From: Rhizobium favelukesii
GTDB taxonomy: Bacteria; Pseudomonadota; Alphaproteobacteria; Rhizobiales; Rhizobiaceae
Direction: 5' to 3'
DNA length: 64,000 nucleotides
Assembly: GCF_000577275.2 (NCBI RefSeq)
Contig: NZ_HG916855.1
Location: forward strand, 1,488,001 to 1,552,000
The notes under the pieces are model-generated. The model did not search any database. It had not been told where the DNA came from and saw only the letters and a list, made by a program, of their open reading frames with translations. Made by a program: the position numbers and the translations under genes. Within the stretch, counting starts at the first letter, position 1; each line of letters opens with the position of its first letter. Shown piece by piece: positions 8,105 through 17,382 of the stretch.

Positions 8105-9007
8105 GTGACGATCGGGTTTGCCCATGCCGAATTGATAGCCGTACTCGTGGCGGTGACGGGCGGCGAACCGCGTGTCATGACGATCCGATCGGGTGACGCG
8201 CTTCCGTCCGGTCCGTTCGAAATGGGCCATCGCACCTTGCAGAGCGGTCTACGCGAATGGGTTCAGGAGCAGACAGGCCATCCCGTCGGCTATCTGGAGC
8301 AACTCTACACCTTTGCCGACCGCGACCGAAACAACGAGATCCTGGGCGGCCGGACGATTTCGATCAGCTATCTCGGTCTGGTGCGTGAGCAGGCGACGCC
8401 GGGCGGCGGCCGACCCGGCTGGCATGGTTGGTACCGCTATTTCCCCTGGGAAGACTGGCGCGCTGGGCGCCCGGCGATCCTCGATGGGATCGTCACGCGT
8501 CTTGTCGCGTGGGCCGAGCGCGATCCCGTCCGCCAGAATGAGCGGTTGCGCCGGGCGAATTTCGCTTTCGGGCTCCGTGAGGCCGCGTGGAATGAGGATC
8601 TGGTGTTACAACGCTATGAACTGCTCTACGAAGCGGGCATCGTGACAGAGGCCGGTTGCCCGGTCGAATCCAATCCGGGCCGGGCGATGTTCGCCGACCA
8701 TCGGCGCATCCTTGCGACGGGCATTGCAAGATTGCGTGCGAAGATCAAATACCGTCCAGTTGTCTTTGAGCTGATGCCGGAGAGCTTCACCCTGCTGCAA
8801 TTGCAGCGCAGCGTCGAAGCGCTGGCCGGACTGACGCTGCACAAGCAGAATTTCCGCCGGTTGATCGAACAGCAGGAATTGGTCGAGGAGACGGGCGAGA
8901 CGACGAGCGAAACCGGCGGGCGGCCCGCAAAGCTGTTTCGTTACCGGCATGTCGTCCTCGAAGAACGCGCGCTTGCCGGATCGAAATTGCCGCTCTCTCG
9001 TAATTGA
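8105..9007 (+). CDS. nadQ: NadQ-type regulator of NAD biosynthesis
   Basis: NadQ is an alphaproteobacterial Nudix-like regulator with a C-terminal winged helix that controls nadABC in response to the cell's NAD or nicotinate status. The N-terminal part (about 10-150) is Nudix-like, with TGHPVGYLEQLYTFADRDR and ISISYLGLVRE but no catalytic Nudix box. The C-terminal part (about 205-300) contains a winged helix ending in GGRPAKLFRYR, typical of the family. The only plausible in-frame start is GTG 8105, and the frame is open upstream only to 8075, so the N-terminus may be a little short. It stops 69 bp before nadA, with two dyads in the gap. Confidence 0.85.
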   Translation: MTIGFAHAELIAVLVAVTGGEPRVMTIRSGDALPSGPFEMGHRTLQSGLREWVQEQTGHPVGYLEQLYTFADRDRNNEILGGRTISISYLGLVREQATPGGGRPGWHGWYRYFPWEDWRAGRPAILDGIVTRLVAWAERDPVRQNERLRRANFAFGLREAAWNEDLVLQRYELLYEAGIVTEAGCPVESNPGRAMFADHRRILATGIARLRAKIKYRPVVFELMPESFTLLQLQRSVEALAGLTLHKQNFRRLIEQQELVEETGETTSETGGRPAKLFRYRHVVLEERALAGSKLPLSRN

Positions 9008-9009
9008 CA

Positions 9010-9028
9010 TATGCTCATTGTGAGAATA
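9010..9028. promoter_or_regulatory. Candidate NadQ operator 1
   Basis: TATGCTCA, 3 bases, TGAGAATA form an 8-3-8 inverted repeat with one mismatch, just after the nadQ stop. It has the same layout and half-site (TATGCTCA) as the site at 9044-9062. Two copies upstream of nadA make a NadQ operator likely. Confidence 0.6.
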
Positions 9029-9043
9029 TTGATGGGTCGATGA

Positions 9044-9062
9044 TATGCTCAGATAGAGCATA
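9044..9062. promoter_or_regulatory. Candidate NadQ operator 2
   Basis: TATGCTCA, 3 bases, AGAGCATA is an 8-3-8 dyad with one central mismatch, equal to perfect 7-base arms TATGCTC/GAGCATA. It is 34 bp downstream of the first copy and ends 14 bp before the nadA ATG, where bound repressor would block transcription or initiation. Confidence 0.65.
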
Positions 9063-9076
9063 ACGAGGAGTCGACC

Positions 9077-10048
9077 ATGAATCACCCCGTTTCCGTGTCC
9101 TCGCTCTATGAGCGCGTTCGTCGCGTCATTCCCGAAGCCGAGTGGATGTCGTTCGCCGATGACGTTGAGGCGATCCTCGAGCTGAAGCGCCGGCGCAATG
9201 CCGTCATCCTGGCACACAACTACCAGACGCCGGAAATCTTCCACGGGGTGGCCGATATCGTTGGCGACAGCCTGGCACTCGCCCGCAAAGCGATCGATGT
9301 GGATGCCGACGTCATTGTTCTCGCTGGCGTGCATTTCATGGCCGAGACGGCCAAACTCCTCAATCCGGAAAAGACAGTGCTCATACCGGACCTAGGGGCG
9401 GGTTGCTCACTGGCGGATTCGATCACGCCGCAGGACGTGGCGCTGCTACGCCAAGCCCACCCCGGCGTGCCTGTTATCACCTATGTGAATACCTCGGCGG
9501 CCGTGAAGGCGGCATCGGACATTTGCTGCACATCAGGAAACGCCAAACAGGTCGTCGAGTCGCTCGGCGTGCCGCGTGTTCTGATGATTCCGGACGAATA
9601 TCTCGCCCGCAACGTCGCGCGCGAAACGAAGGTCGAAGTGCTTGCCTGGCATGGTCATTGCGAGGTCCATGAACTGTTCACAGCCGATGACGTCAGGCAG
9701 CTGCGCGAGAACTATCCAGGCGTGACGGTGCTGGCACACCCCGAATGTCCGCCGGATGTCGTGGCCGAGGCAGACTTTGCCGGATCGACTGCGGTGATGT
9801 CGGATTTCGTCGGGCAGAAGCGCCCAGCCCGGGTCGTGCTCCTCACCGAGTGCTCGATGAGCGACAATGTCGCGGTGCATTACCCCGATGTCGAGTTCAT
9901 TCGTCCCTGCAACCTTTGCCCGCATATGAAGCGGATCACGCTCGCCAACATCCGCGCGGCCCTGGAGGAAAATCGCCACGAGGTCACGGTCGACCCCGAC
10001 GTTGCCGTTGCTGCCCGGCGTGCCGTCGAACGGATGCTTGCGATATGA
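9077..10048 (+). CDS. nadA: Quinolinate synthase NadA
   Basis: NadA condenses iminoaspartate (from NadB) with dihydroxyacetone phosphate to quinolinate, using a [4Fe-4S] cluster. The 323-aa product has the expected cluster ligands C110 (GAGCSLADS), C195 (WHGHCEVHE) and C281 (CNLCPHMK), with HNYQ near the N-terminus. The ribosome-binding site is GAGGAG, 7 bases before ATG 9077. Its stop overlaps the nadB start (ATGA), so it is the first gene of the nadABC operon, probably repressed by NadQ through the two dyads upstream. Confidence 0.96.
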   Translation: MNHPVSVSSLYERVRRVIPEAEWMSFADDVEAILELKRRRNAVILAHNYQTPEIFHGVADIVGDSLALARKAIDVDADVIVLAGVHFMAETAKLLNPEKTVLIPDLGAGCSLADSITPQDVALLRQAHPGVPVITYVNTSAAVKAASDICCTSGNAKQVVESLGVPRVLMIPDEYLARNVARETKVEVLAWHGHCEVHELFTADDVRQLRENYPGVTVLAHPECPPDVVAEADFAGSTAVMSDFVGQKRPARVVLLTECSMSDNVAVHYPDVEFIRPCNLCPHMKRITLANIRAALEENRHEVTVDPDVAVAARRAVERMLAI

Positions 10049-11583
10049 CCGAGCGTCTTGACGCGTTGGGCGGGCAGGTTGTCGTCGTTGGAAGCGGTCT
10101 GGCCGGTCTGATGACGGCGCTGACGCTGGCGCCGCAGCCGGTCGCGCTGATCACCCGCGGCGCCATTGGTGCGCAGACCTCGAGTGCTTGGGCGCAAGGC
10201 GGGATTGCCGCATGTCTTGGCGACGATGACAGCGCTCATCTGCACCTTTCCGATACGCTTGCTGCCGGCGACGGCCTGTGCGATGCGCAAGCCGCATCTG
10301 AGATCATCGCCGATGCCCCCGCCGTCATCGCCGCCCTGGAGAGTGCCGGCGTTTCGTTCGACAGAGATGGCGCCGGGCGCCTCGTGCTTGGTCTGGAGGC
10401 TGCCCATTCGCGCCGACGCATCGTGCATGCATCAGGAGACGGCTCCGGCGCCGCGATCATCGCCGCTCTCCTTACCGCGGTCGACAAGACGCCCTCGATC
10501 ACCGTGCTCGATGCAACCGAGGTGCGCTCGCTCCTGACCCATGACGGTTCTATCAGCGGTCTGACCGTCTCTCGTGGAGCACAAATCGCCACCCTCGTGA
10601 CCAACAGGGTGGTGTTGGCGACGGGCGGCATCGGCGGGCTCTATGACGCGACGACCAATCCGATGTGCAATTTCGGCCAGGGACTTGCGCTGGCGGCAAG
10701 GGCAGGCGCGAGCCTTGCCGACATGGAGTTCGTGCAGTTTCATCCGACCGGCCTCGATTCTGCCCGCCGGCCGCTGGCGCTTGTCAGTGAGGCGGTGCGG
10801 GGCGAGGGCGCCATCCTCGTCAATGACAGAGGCGAGCGCTTTATGTCCGGCATCGATGGAGAGGAACTCGCGCCGCGCGATGTCGTTGCGCGCGCCATCA
10901 GCGCAGAGCTTTCGCAAGGAAGGCGAGTCTTCTTGGACGCTCGGTGTGCGCTCCGCGGTCGCTTCGCCTCCCGCTTTCCAACGATCCACGCGCTATGCCG
11001 TGAGGCTGGCATCGACCCGACAAGCGATGTCATACCGGTGCGCCCTGCAGTTCACTATCACATGGGTGGAGTTGCGACCGATTTGACGGGACGCAGCTCG
11101 GTTCCAGGCCTGTGGGTGGTCGGCGAGGCGGCCTCAACCGGGTTGCATGGCGCCAATCGGCTGGCCAGCAACTCGTTGCTTGAGGCAGCTGCCCTCGGCC
11201 TGCGGGCTGCCGGTGGCATCAGCGCTACCTCGGCGGGTCCCGTTCGGTCGGTCCGAGGGGTGTCACCTGTGCCGGCGCCGGATGCTTCGGCCGTGCGTGT
11301 GCTCGTATCGCGCCACCTCGGCGTGCTGCGCAATGCCGGTGCTCTCCAGGGAGCGATCGCCGCCCTGTTGCCAGTCGCCGAAAACAGTGGCCCCGCTGCC
11401 GATCCGGCGATTGTTGCGTTGACGATTGCCGTCTTTGCAATGCTGCGCAAGGAAAGCCGCGGCGCGCATGCACGCACCGATTTGCCATTGAAGCTGCCTG
11501 TCGCCGAACGCCGCTTCATGACACTCGTCGATGTGCTTAATGTCGCGCGTGCCAACGCTCATTCTTTTGCCCGGAGTGCCTGA
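10045..11583 (+). CDS. nadB: L-aspartate oxidase NadB
   Basis: NadB is the FAD enzyme that oxidises L-aspartate to iminoaspartate, the first step of de novo NAD synthesis. The start at ATG 10045 overlaps the nadA stop by 4 bp and puts the FAD-binding [14 protein letters not shown] at residues 12-25; longer in-frame starts inside nadA are rejected. Other family features are [11 protein letters not shown], a [17 protein letters not shown] segment, [11 protein letters not shown], and [20 protein letters not shown] before [16 protein letters not shown]. The length of 512 aa is normal for the family. Confidence 0.95.
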   Translation: MTERLDALGGQVVVVGSGLAGLMTALTLAPQPVALITRGAIGAQTSSAWAQGGIAACLGDDDSAHLHLSDTLAAGDGLCDAQAASEIIADAPAVIAALESAGVSFDRDGAGRLVLGLEAAHSRRRIVHASGDGSGAAIIAALLTAVDKTPSITVLDATEVRSLLTHDGSISGLTVSRGAQIATLVTNRVVLATGGIGGLYDATTNPMCNFGQGLALAARAGASLADMEFVQFHPTGLDSARRPLALVSEAVRGEGAILVNDRGERFMSGIDGEELAPRDVVARAISAELSQGRRVFLDARCALRGRFASRFPTIHALCREAGIDPTSDVIPVRPAVHYHMGGVATDLTGRSSVPGLWVVGEAASTGLHGANRLASNSLLEAAALGLRAAGGISATSAGPVRSVRGVSPVPAPDASAVRVLVSRHLGVLRNAGALQGAIAALLPVAENSGPAADPAIVALTIAVFAMLRKESRGAHARTDLPLKLPVAERRFMTLVDVLNVARANAHSFARSA

Positions 11584-11584
11584 T

Positions 11585-12436
11585 ATGTCCCTTGCCCCTT
11601 TGCCGCGGCTTGTCATCGAACCGCTGGTTCGCGCCGCCCTCGTCGAAGATCTCGGCCTTGCCGGCGACATCACCACTGCCGCGGTTGTCCCGGCAGATCA
11701 TCGTTCGTCGCTGGTCATGGTGGCGCGGCAGCCAGGTGTCATTGCCGGCCTCGATGCCGCCGAGCTCGCCTTCCATCTCGTCGAGCCGACGATCACGATG
11801 ACCCGCCATTTGGAGGATGGTTCCCAAGTCAAGCCCGGCGACACCATTGCCACGATCAACGGGCCATCGCGCGGCTTGCTGACCGGCGAGCGCACCGCGC
11901 TCAATTTTCTTGGCCACCTCTCCGGCATCGCGACCGTGACGGCAAGTCTGGTCGAGGCCGTCAGGGGTACGAAGGCATCGATTGCCTGCACGCGCAAGAC
12001 GGCTCCCGGACTGCGCGCTTTGGAAAAATATGCGGTTCGCGCCGGCGGCGGCATGAACCATCGGTTTGCGCTCCATGATGCCGTCCTGATCAAGGACAAT
12101 CATGTCGCGATCGCCGGCGGCGTGGCCGAGGCGATCCGTCGCGCCCGCGCCGGCGTCGGACACATGGTCAAGATCGAGGTCGAAGTGGATACGCTCGAGC
12201 AGCTAGTCGAAGCGCTGCAGGAGAATGTCGACGCAGTCTTGCTCGATAATATGACACCGGCGCAGCTGCGCGAGGCGGTCGCGATCGTCAATGGCCGCGC
12301 AATCACCGAGGCCTCGGGCCGGGTAACGCCGGCGACGGTGGCTGCAATCGCCGTCTCGGGTGTCGATCTCGTGTCAGTTGGGTGGTGCACGCACAGTGCC
12401 CCGACATTAGATATCGGGCTCGATATACAGGGCTGA
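11585..12436 (+). CDS. nadC: Nicotinate-nucleotide pyrophosphorylase NadC
   Basis: NadC (quinolinate phosphoribosyltransferase) converts quinolinate and PRPP to nicotinate mononucleotide. The 283-aa protein has EDLGLAGDITT near the N-terminus, ERTALNFLGHLSGIAT, the substrate-binding CTRKTAPGLRALEKYAV and GGMNHRFALHDAVLIKDNH, and a C-terminal TIM-barrel sequence EVDTLEQLVEAL and DAVLLDNM. ATG 11585 follows the nadB stop by one base; an in-frame start upstream inside nadB is less likely. It is the last gene of the nadABC operon. Confidence 0.95.
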   Translation: MSLAPLPRLVIEPLVRAALVEDLGLAGDITTAAVVPADHRSSLVMVARQPGVIAGLDAAELAFHLVEPTITMTRHLEDGSQVKPGDTIATINGPSRGLLTGERTALNFLGHLSGIATVTASLVEAVRGTKASIACTRKTAPGLRALEKYAVRAGGGMNHRFALHDAVLIKDNHVAIAGGVAEAIRRARAGVGHMVKIEVEVDTLEQLVEALQENVDAVLLDNMTPAQLREAVAIVNGRAITEASGRVTPATVAAIAVSGVDLVSVGWCTHSAPTLDIGLDIQG

Positions 12437-13253
12437 CTGATACTGTTGGCACCTCGCAGGACTATGTTTGCGATGCGTCAGCCAAGAGCCGATAGATGCG
12501 GCTTGCCAGCCGTAGATGTACGTCGATCCGCCATCGTTGGATGGAGGTGACCGCTGTTCTATGGCGCTATATCAGCCTGCCGTCGACAGCGGGTCGGTTC
12601 CCCGGACGTTCCAGGGGATGGTGATTTTTTGAGGTTGTTTGCTGGCCTTCTCCGGGATGCCCTGAAATTTGCTGGGTCGCGAAAAAAAAGGTACTTCGCT
12701 GAAACTGCACCAGCAATTTCCTTGGCAAAAAGGTGAGAAAATCTGGGTTCAGACGCCCTGGTTTTGAAGTTGTGCAGCAGATGCCACAGCCGACCGGGGC
12801 CTCGCGGCCCAAAGGCGATCCGCAAGGTGCGCGCGTTCGCGACTTCAAGATATCAACCCCGATCGTCGCGCAAAAAGTGTGGGCCTCGCCGTCAGTAGCA
12901 AGGCACGCTGTTCGTGTCCCTGAGTTTGCTGGGGTGACGAAAACAGTTACTTCTTTAAGCCGTATAAGAAATTTCGCTGACGAAAACAGCCGAAAATTTA
13001 AGGGTCGGAGGTCACTTGCCGTAAGGAACTCCGCCAACATGCCAACGCATTTTCGAGGTTCCCTCATTCGACCTAAAATCGCGAACAACGCTTAGCGAGG
13101 GGCTGCTCTGCAGCAAAACGGCCATTTCCACCGTCTCGGACGCGGACTATGAACCTCTGCTGGAGCTGCGCAAGGCCATTGCGATTGGCTATCCGCGGAT
13201 TGCAATGACATGTGCAAGAGTGCTAGCCGGATGTTCCATATACAACTGAATGA
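12437..13253. other. Gene-poor stretch with an imperfect direct repeat
   Basis: No convincing gene was found in about 815 bp between nadC and the hutC-like gene. Frames open on both strands lack good starts, ribosome sites and recognisable motifs. Two imperfect copies of a 35-37 bp element occur at 12661-12697 and 12919-12953, sharing CCTGA, TTTGCTGGG, CGAAAA and TACTTC. A short plus-strand stretch near 13110-13230 reads SDADYEPLLELRKAIAIGYP and could be a remnant of an unidentified gene. Confidence 0.4.
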
Positions 13254-14000
13254 CTATTGCTCGAACAACTTGCCGGTGCGCGCCTCGAGTCGATAGCGGT
13301 GGCCGGGGTAGATGAGGCGGGCCGTGGAGACCACGCGCCGGCCCGACCAGGTGCGGCGGCGTATCGCCAGGCAGGGCTCGCTTTTGAGGATTGTCAGCAG
13401 TTTGCACTCCCAGGACTGCGGCATTGCTGCCTCGACGATATGTTCCGAGCCACTGAGCGGGGCGGCAGCCGTCAGATAGGCGTTCGGTGTCAGCGAGGCG
13501 AAATCCTGCGCGAGATAGTCGGGGGCTGCCGCCGGATTGACGAAACGGTCCTCGATCTGCACCGGCACGCCATTTTCGCTGTGCACGATCAAGGAGTGAA
13601 ACACAGGCGCACCGATATCCAGTTCGAGCGCGTCAGCCGTTTCGGGAGACGCCGTTTCCTGGGCGAGAACCACGACGCGGGCCTCATGGCCGTGGCCGCG
13701 TTCGGCAATCTCTTCGGCGATGTTGCGCACCTCGAACAGGGCCGAATAACCCTTGCGTTCCGCGACAAAGGAACCGACACCCTGGATGCGGACCAGTTCT
13801 CCCTCGGTTGCAAGTTCACGCAGCGCTCGATTGGCGGTCATCTTGCTGACGCCGAGTTCGCTCACCAGTTCGTTTTCGGAAGGCACGCGATGCTTGGGGG
13901 GCCACTCGCCGCTATGGATGCGGTCGAGAATCATCTGCTTGACACCGGCATAGAGCGGTGCGGTATCGTTGTCCCGCTTCATCTCGCTTGGGCGCTTCAT
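13254..14000 (-). CDS. GntR-family regulator, HutC type
   Basis: This is a probable repressor of the divergent transport/lyase operon. The N-terminal winged helix (about 15-80) reads YAGVKQMILDRIHSGEWP, PSENELVSELGVSKMTANRA and LVRIQGVGSFVAE. The C-terminal UTRA ligand-binding domain (about 95-245) ends RRRTWSGRRVVSTARLIYPG, a pattern typical of HutC. HutC regulators usually sense urocanate, but the lyase in this operon is atypical, so the inducer may differ. The 248-aa length is normal; ATG 13982 is an alternative start. It is divergent from the solute-binding gene with a 191-bp shared intergenic region. Confidence 0.88.
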   Translation of the reverse strand: MKRPSEMKRDNDTAPLYAGVKQMILDRIHSGEWPPKHRVPSENELVSELGVSKMTANRALRELATEGELVRIQGVGSFVAERKGYSALFEVRNIAEEIAERGHGHEARVVVLAQETASPETADALELDIGAPVFHSLIVHSENGVPVQIEDRFVNPAAAPDYLAQDFASLTPNAYLTAAAPLSGSEHIVEAAMPQSWECKLLTILKSEPCLAIRRRTWSGRRVVSTARLIYPGHRYRLEARTGKLFEQ

Positions 14001-14073
14001 TGCTCATTCCTTTTGCAACGGCGGAATCCGCTCGATAAATCGACTTTCCTCTTGCATAACACAAAATATCACA

Positions 14074-14087
14074 TATGGTACCCTATA
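14074..14087. promoter_or_regulatory. Possible operator between hutC-like gene and ABC operon
   Basis: An imperfect palindrome TATGGTACCCTATA lies in the divergent intergenic region, followed by CAAC. A TATACAAC half-site also occurs near 13239, just beyond the 3' end of the regulator gene. It is offered as a weak candidate site for the HutC-type regulator; the symmetry is not perfect. Confidence 0.25.
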
Positions 14088-14191
14088 CAACCTCTCGAAA
14101 GATCGGCCGAGTAAAAGGTCGGCATCGAGCAAGCCGGCGAAGACCGGTATCGGACTGCAAATCAATTGTCACTTCAGAGGAGATCCAACCG

Positions 14192-15034
14192 ATGAAATTC
14201 AGCGCGCTTCTTCTTTCCAGCGCTTTTGCGCTTTCGGCCTTTGCTGCGCCCGTTGCCGCCAAGGACTGGAAGACTGCCACGATTACGCTTGAGGGTGCTT
14301 ATGCGCCATGGAACATGACCAATGCCGACGGCACGCTCGGCGGCTTCGAGCCCGAGCTTGCCAAGGTTCTGTGCGAACGCGCCAAGATCGAATGCAAGCT
14401 CGTCGCTTCTGACTGGGACGGCATGATCCCGGCGCTCAATGCCGGCAAGTTCGACGTCATCATGGATGCACTGTCGATCACCGAGGACCGCAAGAAGGTC
14501 ATCGGCTTTACCATTCCCTACGCTGCCACGCCTGCAGCTTTTGCAACCGCCAAGGACAGCCCGCTTGCCAACGCAGCCGGCACCGGCGCGACGATCAAGA
14601 TGACGCCTGGTCAGACCGGCGTTAAGGAAGTCGATGCGCTGAAGGAAGCCTTCAAGGGTAAGACGATCGGCATTCAGGCAGCGACCGTTTATGCGAAGTT
14701 CGTCTACGACAATTTCGGTGACATTGCCGAGATTCGTGAATACAAGACCGGCGCCGACCGCGATCTCGATCTGCAGAACGGTCGCATCGACCTCGGCTTT
14801 GACGATGCCGTCTATTTTGCCAATGCCTTCCAGTCCGCAAACGACAGCCTGGCCTTTACCGGCCCTGAAATTGTCGGCCCGATCTGGGGCGAGGGTGAAG
14901 GCCTCGGCGTCCGCCAGGCAGACACGGATCTTCGCGACAAGTTCAACGAGGCGATCAAGTCGGCCCTCGCCGACGGCACCGTAAAGAACCTGTCGATGAA
15001 GTGGTTCAAGGTCGACGTCAGCCCGCAGAACTGA
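14192..15034 (+). CDS. Polar amino-acid ABC transporter, periplasmic binding protein
   Basis: The protein captures an amino-acid-like ligand in the periplasm for the two permeases and ATPase downstream. ATG 14192 begins a clear Sec signal peptide (MKFSALLLSSAFALSAFAAP, cleavage after VAA); the longer in-frame start would bury it. The SBP_bac_3 fold is seen in GAYAPWNMTNADGTLGGFEP, DWDGMIPALNAGKFDVIMDA and TEDRKKVIGFTIPY, like histidine/lysine-arginine-ornithine binding proteins. It is 280 aa. It leads the operon with the MIO-less lyase, so its ligand may be a histidine derivative rather than histidine. Confidence 0.9.
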   Translation: MKFSALLLSSAFALSAFAAPVAAKDWKTATITLEGAYAPWNMTNADGTLGGFEPELAKVLCERAKIECKLVASDWDGMIPALNAGKFDVIMDALSITEDRKKVIGFTIPYAATPAAFATAKDSPLANAAGTGATIKMTPGQTGVKEVDALKEAFKGKTIGIQAATVYAKFVYDNFGDIAEIREYKTGADRDLDLQNGRIDLGFDDAVYFANAFQSANDSLAFTGPEIVGPIWGEGEGLGVRQADTDLRDKFNEAIKSALADGTVKNLSMKWFKVDVSPQN

Positions 15035-15055
15035 TTTCCGGCAAAGGCCGGAAAT
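15034..15055 (+). promoter_or_regulatory. Stem-loop after the binding-protein gene
   Basis: A perfect 9-bp stem (ATTTCCGGC paired with GCCGGAAAT) with a 4-base loop AAAG begins at the stop codon of the binding-protein gene. There is no T-tract, so it is not a typical terminator. Such hairpins often stabilise the upstream mRNA, so that the binding protein is made in excess over the permeases. Confidence 0.6.
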
Positions 15056-15134
15056 CCCGGTCTCCGGCTTCAATGCCGGGGGCCGCATGCTATTCTGACA
15101 CCGCCGAAACAGCGGCGGGCGCGGGGAATGTGAT

Positions 15135-15860
15135 ATGGCAACACTGGAACTGATTGGATTCGGCTCGACCGGATGGGGCGCACTGCTTCTGCTGGCCGCA
15201 CTGATGACGCTCTGCGTGACGGCAAGCGCACTGGCGATCGGCGCTGTGCTTGGTGCGATAATCTCTGCTGCAAAGCTCTCTGGCAAGACGTCCCTCGTTG
15301 CACTTGGCAACGTCTACACGACCGTCTTTCGCGGCGTGCCGGAATTGCTCATCATCTATCTCATCTATTTCGGGGGGTCCTCCGCGGTCACCTCGATCGG
15401 CAAGGCGTTGGGCTACGAGGGCTTCCTCGGGCTGCCCTCCTTCCTCGCCGGTGCACTGGCCGTCGGCATCATTTCCGGCGCCTATCAGGCGGAGGTTTTC
15501 CGCGGCGCATACCTTGCCATTTCCAAGGGCGAACTGGAGGCGGCATCGGCCATCGGCATGCATCGTGGGCTGCGGTTTCGCCGAATTATCATCCCGCAGG
15601 TGCTGCGTTTCGCAATCCCCGGTCTCGGCAACGTCTGGCAGCTCAGCCTCAAGGATTCGGCGCTGATCTCGGTGACGGGCCTGGCGGAGCTGATGCGCAC
15701 CAGCCAGGTCGCGGCCGGTTCCACGCGACAGTATTTCCTGTTCTTTATCGTTGGCGGCGCTCTTTATCTGATCCTGACGAGCCTTTCCGACCGCATCTTC
15801 AACGGCGCCGAGAGGCGGGCCAATCGTAGCATGCCGACAGCGGCCATGGGCAAGGCGTGA
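15135..15860 (+). CDS. Polar amino-acid ABC transporter permease (HisQ-like)
   Basis: This is an inner-membrane subunit of the histidine-type ABC importer. The 241-aa protein has about five hydrophobic segments. The ATPase-contact EAA loop reads GELEAASAIGMHRGLRFRRI followed by IIPQVLRFAIPGLGN. The TVFRGVPELLIIYLIYFGG segment near the N-terminal third is typical of HisQ. It lies 100 bp after the binding-protein gene with a stem-loop between, and 9 bp before the second permease. Confidence 0.9.
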   Translation: MATLELIGFGSTGWGALLLLAALMTLCVTASALAIGAVLGAIISAAKLSGKTSLVALGNVYTTVFRGVPELLIIYLIYFGGSSAVTSIGKALGYEGFLGLPSFLAGALAVGIISGAYQAEVFRGAYLAISKGELEAASAIGMHRGLRFRRIIIPQVLRFAIPGLGNVWQLSLKDSALISVTGLAELMRTSQVAAGSTRQYFLFFIVGGALYLILTSLSDRIFNGAERRANRSMPTAAMGKA

Positions 15861-15869
15861 GGTAGTCCG

Positions 15870-16574
15870 ATGGATTTTGCTTTTCTCACCCAGACGATGA
15901 CCACGCTGCTCAAGGCCGTCCCGATGACCTTGGCGCTGTTTTCCCTCTCGATCGTCTCCGGCGGTATTCTGGCACTCCTGATTGTCTGGATGCGCGTCGG
16001 CGGCAATCCGCTACTCGCAGCCATCGCCAAGGGATATATCTTCATCTTTCGCGGCTCGCCGCTTCTGATCCAGATGTTCCTTGTTTTTTACGGGCTCGGT
16101 CAGTTCGGCTTCATCCGCTACTCGTTCCTCTGGACGTTCTTGCGCGAACCGTTCGTTTGCGCCGTTCTTTCCCTGGCGCTCTGCACGGCGGGCTATTCGG
16201 CCGAGATTTTTCGCGGCGGCATTCGCGCCGTCTCTCCACGTGAGATCGAGGCGGCGCGTTCGATCGGCATGTCCGGTGCGCTTCTCGTGCGTCGCATCCT
16301 GGCGCCGATCGCCTTCCGCCACGCGCTGCCGGCATATTCCACCGAGATCGTCCTGATGATGAAATCGACGGCGCTCGCGAGCCTGGTGACCGTATGGGAA
16401 GTGACGGGCGTGGCGCAGCGGCTGATCTCGCAGACCTACCGCACGATGGAGATATTCCTCTGTGCGGCCATCATCTACCTCGTTCTCAACTTCATCATTC
16501 TGCAGGCGATGTCCCTGCTGGAATATTCCCTCTCGCGACACCGCCGCGCGATTCCGCCGGCGCTGAAAGCCTGA
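15870..16574 (+). CDS. Polar amino-acid ABC transporter permease (HisM-like)
   Basis: The second membrane subunit of the same importer has 234 aa and about five transmembrane helices. It has FIFRGSPLLIQMFLVFYGLG near residue 50 and the EAA loop SPREIEAARSIGMSGALLVR followed by ILAPIAFRHALP. It resembles HisM and pairs with the HisQ-like gene 9 bp upstream; the ATPase gene follows 28 bp downstream. Confidence 0.9.
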   Translation: MDFAFLTQTMTTLLKAVPMTLALFSLSIVSGGILALLIVWMRVGGNPLLAAIAKGYIFIFRGSPLLIQMFLVFYGLGQFGFIRYSFLWTFLREPFVCAVLSLALCTAGYSAEIFRGGIRAVSPREIEAARSIGMSGALLVRRILAPIAFRHALPAYSTEIVLMMKSTALASLVTVWEVTGVAQRLISQTYRTMEIFLCAAIIYLVLNFIILQAMSLLEYSLSRHRRAIPPALKA

Positions 16575-16602
16575 GGGCTGAACGGACACGATTGGAGCTT
16601 TC

Positions 16603-17382
16603 ATGCCAGGCGTTACCCGACTTTCCGTCCGCAACATCCGCAAGAGCTTCGGCACGCACGAGGTCCTGCGTGGCATCTCTCTCGATGCCCAGGATGGCGA
16701 CGTCATCTCGCTGCTTGGGGCCTCCGGCTCCGGCAAGTCCACTTTCCTGCGCTGTATCAATCTGCTGGAGACGGCAACCGACGGCGAGATCTGGGTGGAT
16801 GGCGAGCAGATCCGCATGATACACAAGGGCGGCACAAGCCGGCCTGCCAGCCAGAAACAGGTCGACCACATTCGCTCGGAATTGGGCATGGTCTTCCAAT
16901 CGTTCAATCTCTGGTCGCACATGACGATCCTCCAGAACATCATCGAGGGGCCGGTCCACGTCTTGAAGCGCCCCCGCGCTGAATGCATCGCCGAAGCCGA
17001 GGCGCTGCTCGAAAAGGTCGGCATCGCCGACAAGCGCCATGCCTATCCTGCGCATCTGTCGGGTGGTCAGCAGCAGCGCGCCGCGATCGCCCGGGCGTTG
17101 GCGATGAGACCGAAAGTCATGCTCTTCGACGAACCGACCTCGGCGCTCGACCCGGAACTCGTCGGTGAAGTGCTGCGTGTCATGCGCGCCCTTGCCGAGG
17201 AGGGGATGACCATGCTGGTCGTTACGCATGAGATGAGCTTTGCTCGCAATGTCTCCAACCGCGTTGTCTTCATGAAGGAAGGCCTGGTCGAAAGCAGCGG
17301 TACGCCGGACGAGATGTTCGGCGGCGGCGGCGCGTCGCCCGCTTTCCGCCAATTCATCGGACATTTCGGAAGCGGGCAATGA
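16603..17382 (+). CDS. Polar amino-acid ABC transporter ATPase (HisP-like)
   Basis: This cytoplasmic ATPase energises the importer. Walker A is GASGSGKST at 39-47, the Q-loop is in VFQSFNLW, the signature is LSGGQQQR, Walker B is [12 protein letters not shown], and the switch His lies in VVTHEMSFA. The 259-aa length and the insert after Walker A ([18 protein letters not shown]) are like HisP. Its stop overlaps the start of the lyase-like gene (ATGA), which ties transport to that enzyme. Confidence 0.93.
   Translation: MPGVTRLSVRNIRKSFGTHEVLRGISLDAQDGDVISLLGASGSGKSTFLRCINLLETATDGEIWVDGEQIRMIHKGGTSRPASQKQVDHIRSELGMVFQSFNLWSHMTILQNIIEGPVHVLKRPRAECIAEAEALLEKVGIADKRHAYPAHLSGGQQQRAAIARALAMRPKVMLFDEPTSALDPELVGEVLRVMRALAEEGMTMLVVTHEMSFARNVSNRVVFMKEGLVESSGTPDEMFGGGGASPAFRQFIGHFGSGQ

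Noticed and set aside
12567..13088. 173-codon minus-strand frame in the gene-poor stretch
   Set aside because: Its composition is unlike a protein (many Thr, Pro, Arg, Cys), it covers both copies of a direct repeat, and it has no ribosome site.
12437..13253. Possible plasmid replication origin (repABC-type) region
   Set aside because: No repA, repB or repC coding sequence, partition-site palindromes or iterons were seen; only one imperfect direct repeat.
14174..15310. 378-codon minus-strand frame opposite the binding-protein gene
   Set aside because: The plus strand encodes an unmistakable solute-binding protein; the antisense frame has no family features.
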